From IMG/VR virus record IMGVR_UViG_3300005617_000266, positions 1-21,159 of that record: DNA of 21,159 nucleotides. The stretch is one strand, 5' to 3'. This document shows positions 20,296-21,159 of the stretch, in pieces. Below the pieces are notes generated by a model, which searched no databases, had not been told where the DNA came from, and was given only the letters and a program-made list of their open reading frames with translations. The stretch comes from a virus. How positions within the stretch are numbered: the stretch's first letter is position 1; the number at the start of each line of letters is the position of its first letter. Both the position numbers and the translations under genes were made by a program.

Positions 20296-21159
20296 CTAGT
20301 CGGTGAGGCGCTCCAGGACGGCCGCCGCGTTCGGGTGGGTGAGCTGGAAGGCACGCCGCGCCCGGAACTTGATCGCGTAGTTGTCGCTGTCGTCCTGAGC
20401 GCGCGCGTCGTCGGCCAGGGTCTCAGGACCGCTGCGGTCGCCGCGCGCGAGGTAGCGCTGGTTGACGAAGTACAGCAGGTCGTTGCCGGTCGGGGAGCCC
20501 GACAGGGTCGGCGTGGACTTGCAGCCGCGCGACCACATGATCGGCGTCTGGAACAGGGTGTCCGGGGTGCCGTTGCCGGGCAGGCCGCCGCCGCTGGTGA
20601 AGATCGGGCGGCCCTGCGCGTCGACACACAGGCGCAGCGCGTCACGCCAGCCCGGGTGGGCGATGACCACCATGTCGGGCTGCGACCAGTACTTGCCGGT
20701 TTCCACCTTCTTGAAGATGAAAGACAGCTTCTCGTACAGGCTGGTCCCGAGTGGGGTGGCCGGCAGCGAGATGAGGTCGTCGTCCCACGTCGTGTAGTTG
20801 TCGTCGGCGGTGTACCCGATGTCGCTTTCGGTGGTCCGCAGCCGGCGGTACGCCGAGGTGAAGGGGATCGTGGTCCCGTTCTCCGCGCCGGTCGTGCCAA
20901 GGCAGGCGTTGTCGAACACGTCGGCGTAGGAGATCGCCCAGTCGAGCGCCTTCGTGCCGAGCACGTCCATGCGGCTGGAGGCGTCGGCGAGGTCGTCCTC
21001 GTCGATCTGGACGCGGGCGATGAACCGGCGCGCGGTCAGCGTGGTCTCGTCGTTGGTCGAGGCGTCGTCGGTGTAGGTGGTGTTGACCGTGACCGTGACG
21101 CCGGCCGAACGCGGGATCGACTTGGTCTTCGAGCCCATCCGGACCCGGCGGCCGACCCG
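20296..21159 (-). CDS. Major capsid protein, HK97-like (5' truncated by window edge)
   Basis: This is the main shell subunit of the phage head. The visible 287 residues look like the middle and C-terminal part of an HK97-fold capsid protein. There is a region of the type 'ARVQIDEDDLADASSRMD', a 'DVFDNACLG' segment, the typical 'PDMVVIAHPGWRDALRLCVDAQGRPIF' core, and a C-terminal 'FRARRAFQLTHPNAAAVLERL' matching the usual closing 'R..f.v.np.Af..L'. A Met lies at 21138, but the frame stays open to the edge and no ribosome binding site precedes that Met. HK97 capsid proteins also normally carry about 100 more N-terminal residues, so I infer that the true start lies outside. The gene ends with two consecutive TAG stops (20298-20293) and is followed by strong hairpins. 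Family assignment is by pattern memory only. Confidence 0.85.
   Translation of the reverse strand, partial: RVGRRVRMGSKTKSIPRSAGVTVTVNTTYTDDASTNDETTLTARRFIARVQIDEDDLADASSRMDVLGTKALDWAISYADVFDNACLGTTGAENGTTIPFTSAYRRLRTTESDIGYTADDNYTTWDDDLISLPATPLGTSLYEKLSFIFKKVETGKYWSQPDMVVIAHPGWRDALRLCVDAQGRPIFTSGGGLPGNGTPDTLFQTPIMWSRGCKSTPTLSGSPTGNDLLYFVNQRYLARGDRSGPETLADDARAQDDSDNYAIKFRARRAFQLTHPNAAAVLERLTD

Noticed and set aside
1-21159. CRISPR array, tRNA, insertion sequence, integrase or attachment site
   Set aside because: No spaced direct repeats, cloverleaf-like sequence, transposase or recombinase catalytic motif was seen; the HTH protein at 737-1177 has no catalytic domain.

Overview
The window is a high-GC (roughly two-thirds G+C) stretch of an actinobacterial siphovirus genome, either a free phage or a prophage. 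All 27 genes I can support lie on the minus strand, so transcription and biological order run from position 21159 down to 1. The GC content, the frequent GTG starts, the ATGA/GTGA overlaps and the M15-type endolysin all suggest an actinomycete host (Streptomyces/Micromonospora-like). That host assignment is inference, because no host gene, integrase or tRNA is in view.

Layout in the direction of transcription. (1) Head: a 5'-truncated HK97-type major capsid protein (20296-21159) ends in tandem TAG stops and two perfect hairpins. (2) A roughly 4-kb accessory block: a 654-aa beta-helix fibre or depolymerase, a 41-aa very basic protein, two virion-like proteins (145 and 270 aa) and a 234-aa acidic-linker protein. 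(3) Neck: head-tail adaptor, head closure protein, gp10-like protein, an inserted GNAT acetyltransferase flanked by a 12-bp direct repeat, and the tail terminator. (4) Tail: tail tube protein, tail assembly chaperones G and GT joined by a canonical -1 slippery site (GGGAAAC) at the G stop codon, a 948-aa tape measure, a distal-tail-like protein, a 1017-aa tail-tip protein with concanavalin-like domains, and a 200-aa minor tail protein. (5) Lysis: an M15-type endolysin with a possible internal start, then four small proteins (TM plus coiled coil, basic helical, 3-TM, 2-TM) packed with 4-bp overlaps or no gap. (6) A GC-rich hairpin (2938-2980) ends the late operon and abuts a good sigma-A-type promoter (TTGACA, 18 bp, TAAGCT) with an inverted repeat in its spacer. 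(7) That promoter starts a non-structural, probably early operon of seven genes: a 362-aa protein, a 76-aa protein, a zinc-ribbon protein, a double-HTH protein, a helical 137-aa protein, a 51-aa two-TM protein and the start of a RuvC-like resolvase cut by the left edge. Every junction in this operon is a 4-bp overlap.

The points most worth a second look are the repeat-flanked low-GC acetyltransferase in the neck module, the depolymerase-like fibre placed beside the capsid gene (possibly a head fibre), the hairpins at several late intercistronic gaps, the internal start in the endolysin, and the in-frame TAG|GTG junction between endolysin and membrane protein. I saw no CRISPR array, tRNA, insertion sequence or plus-strand gene.
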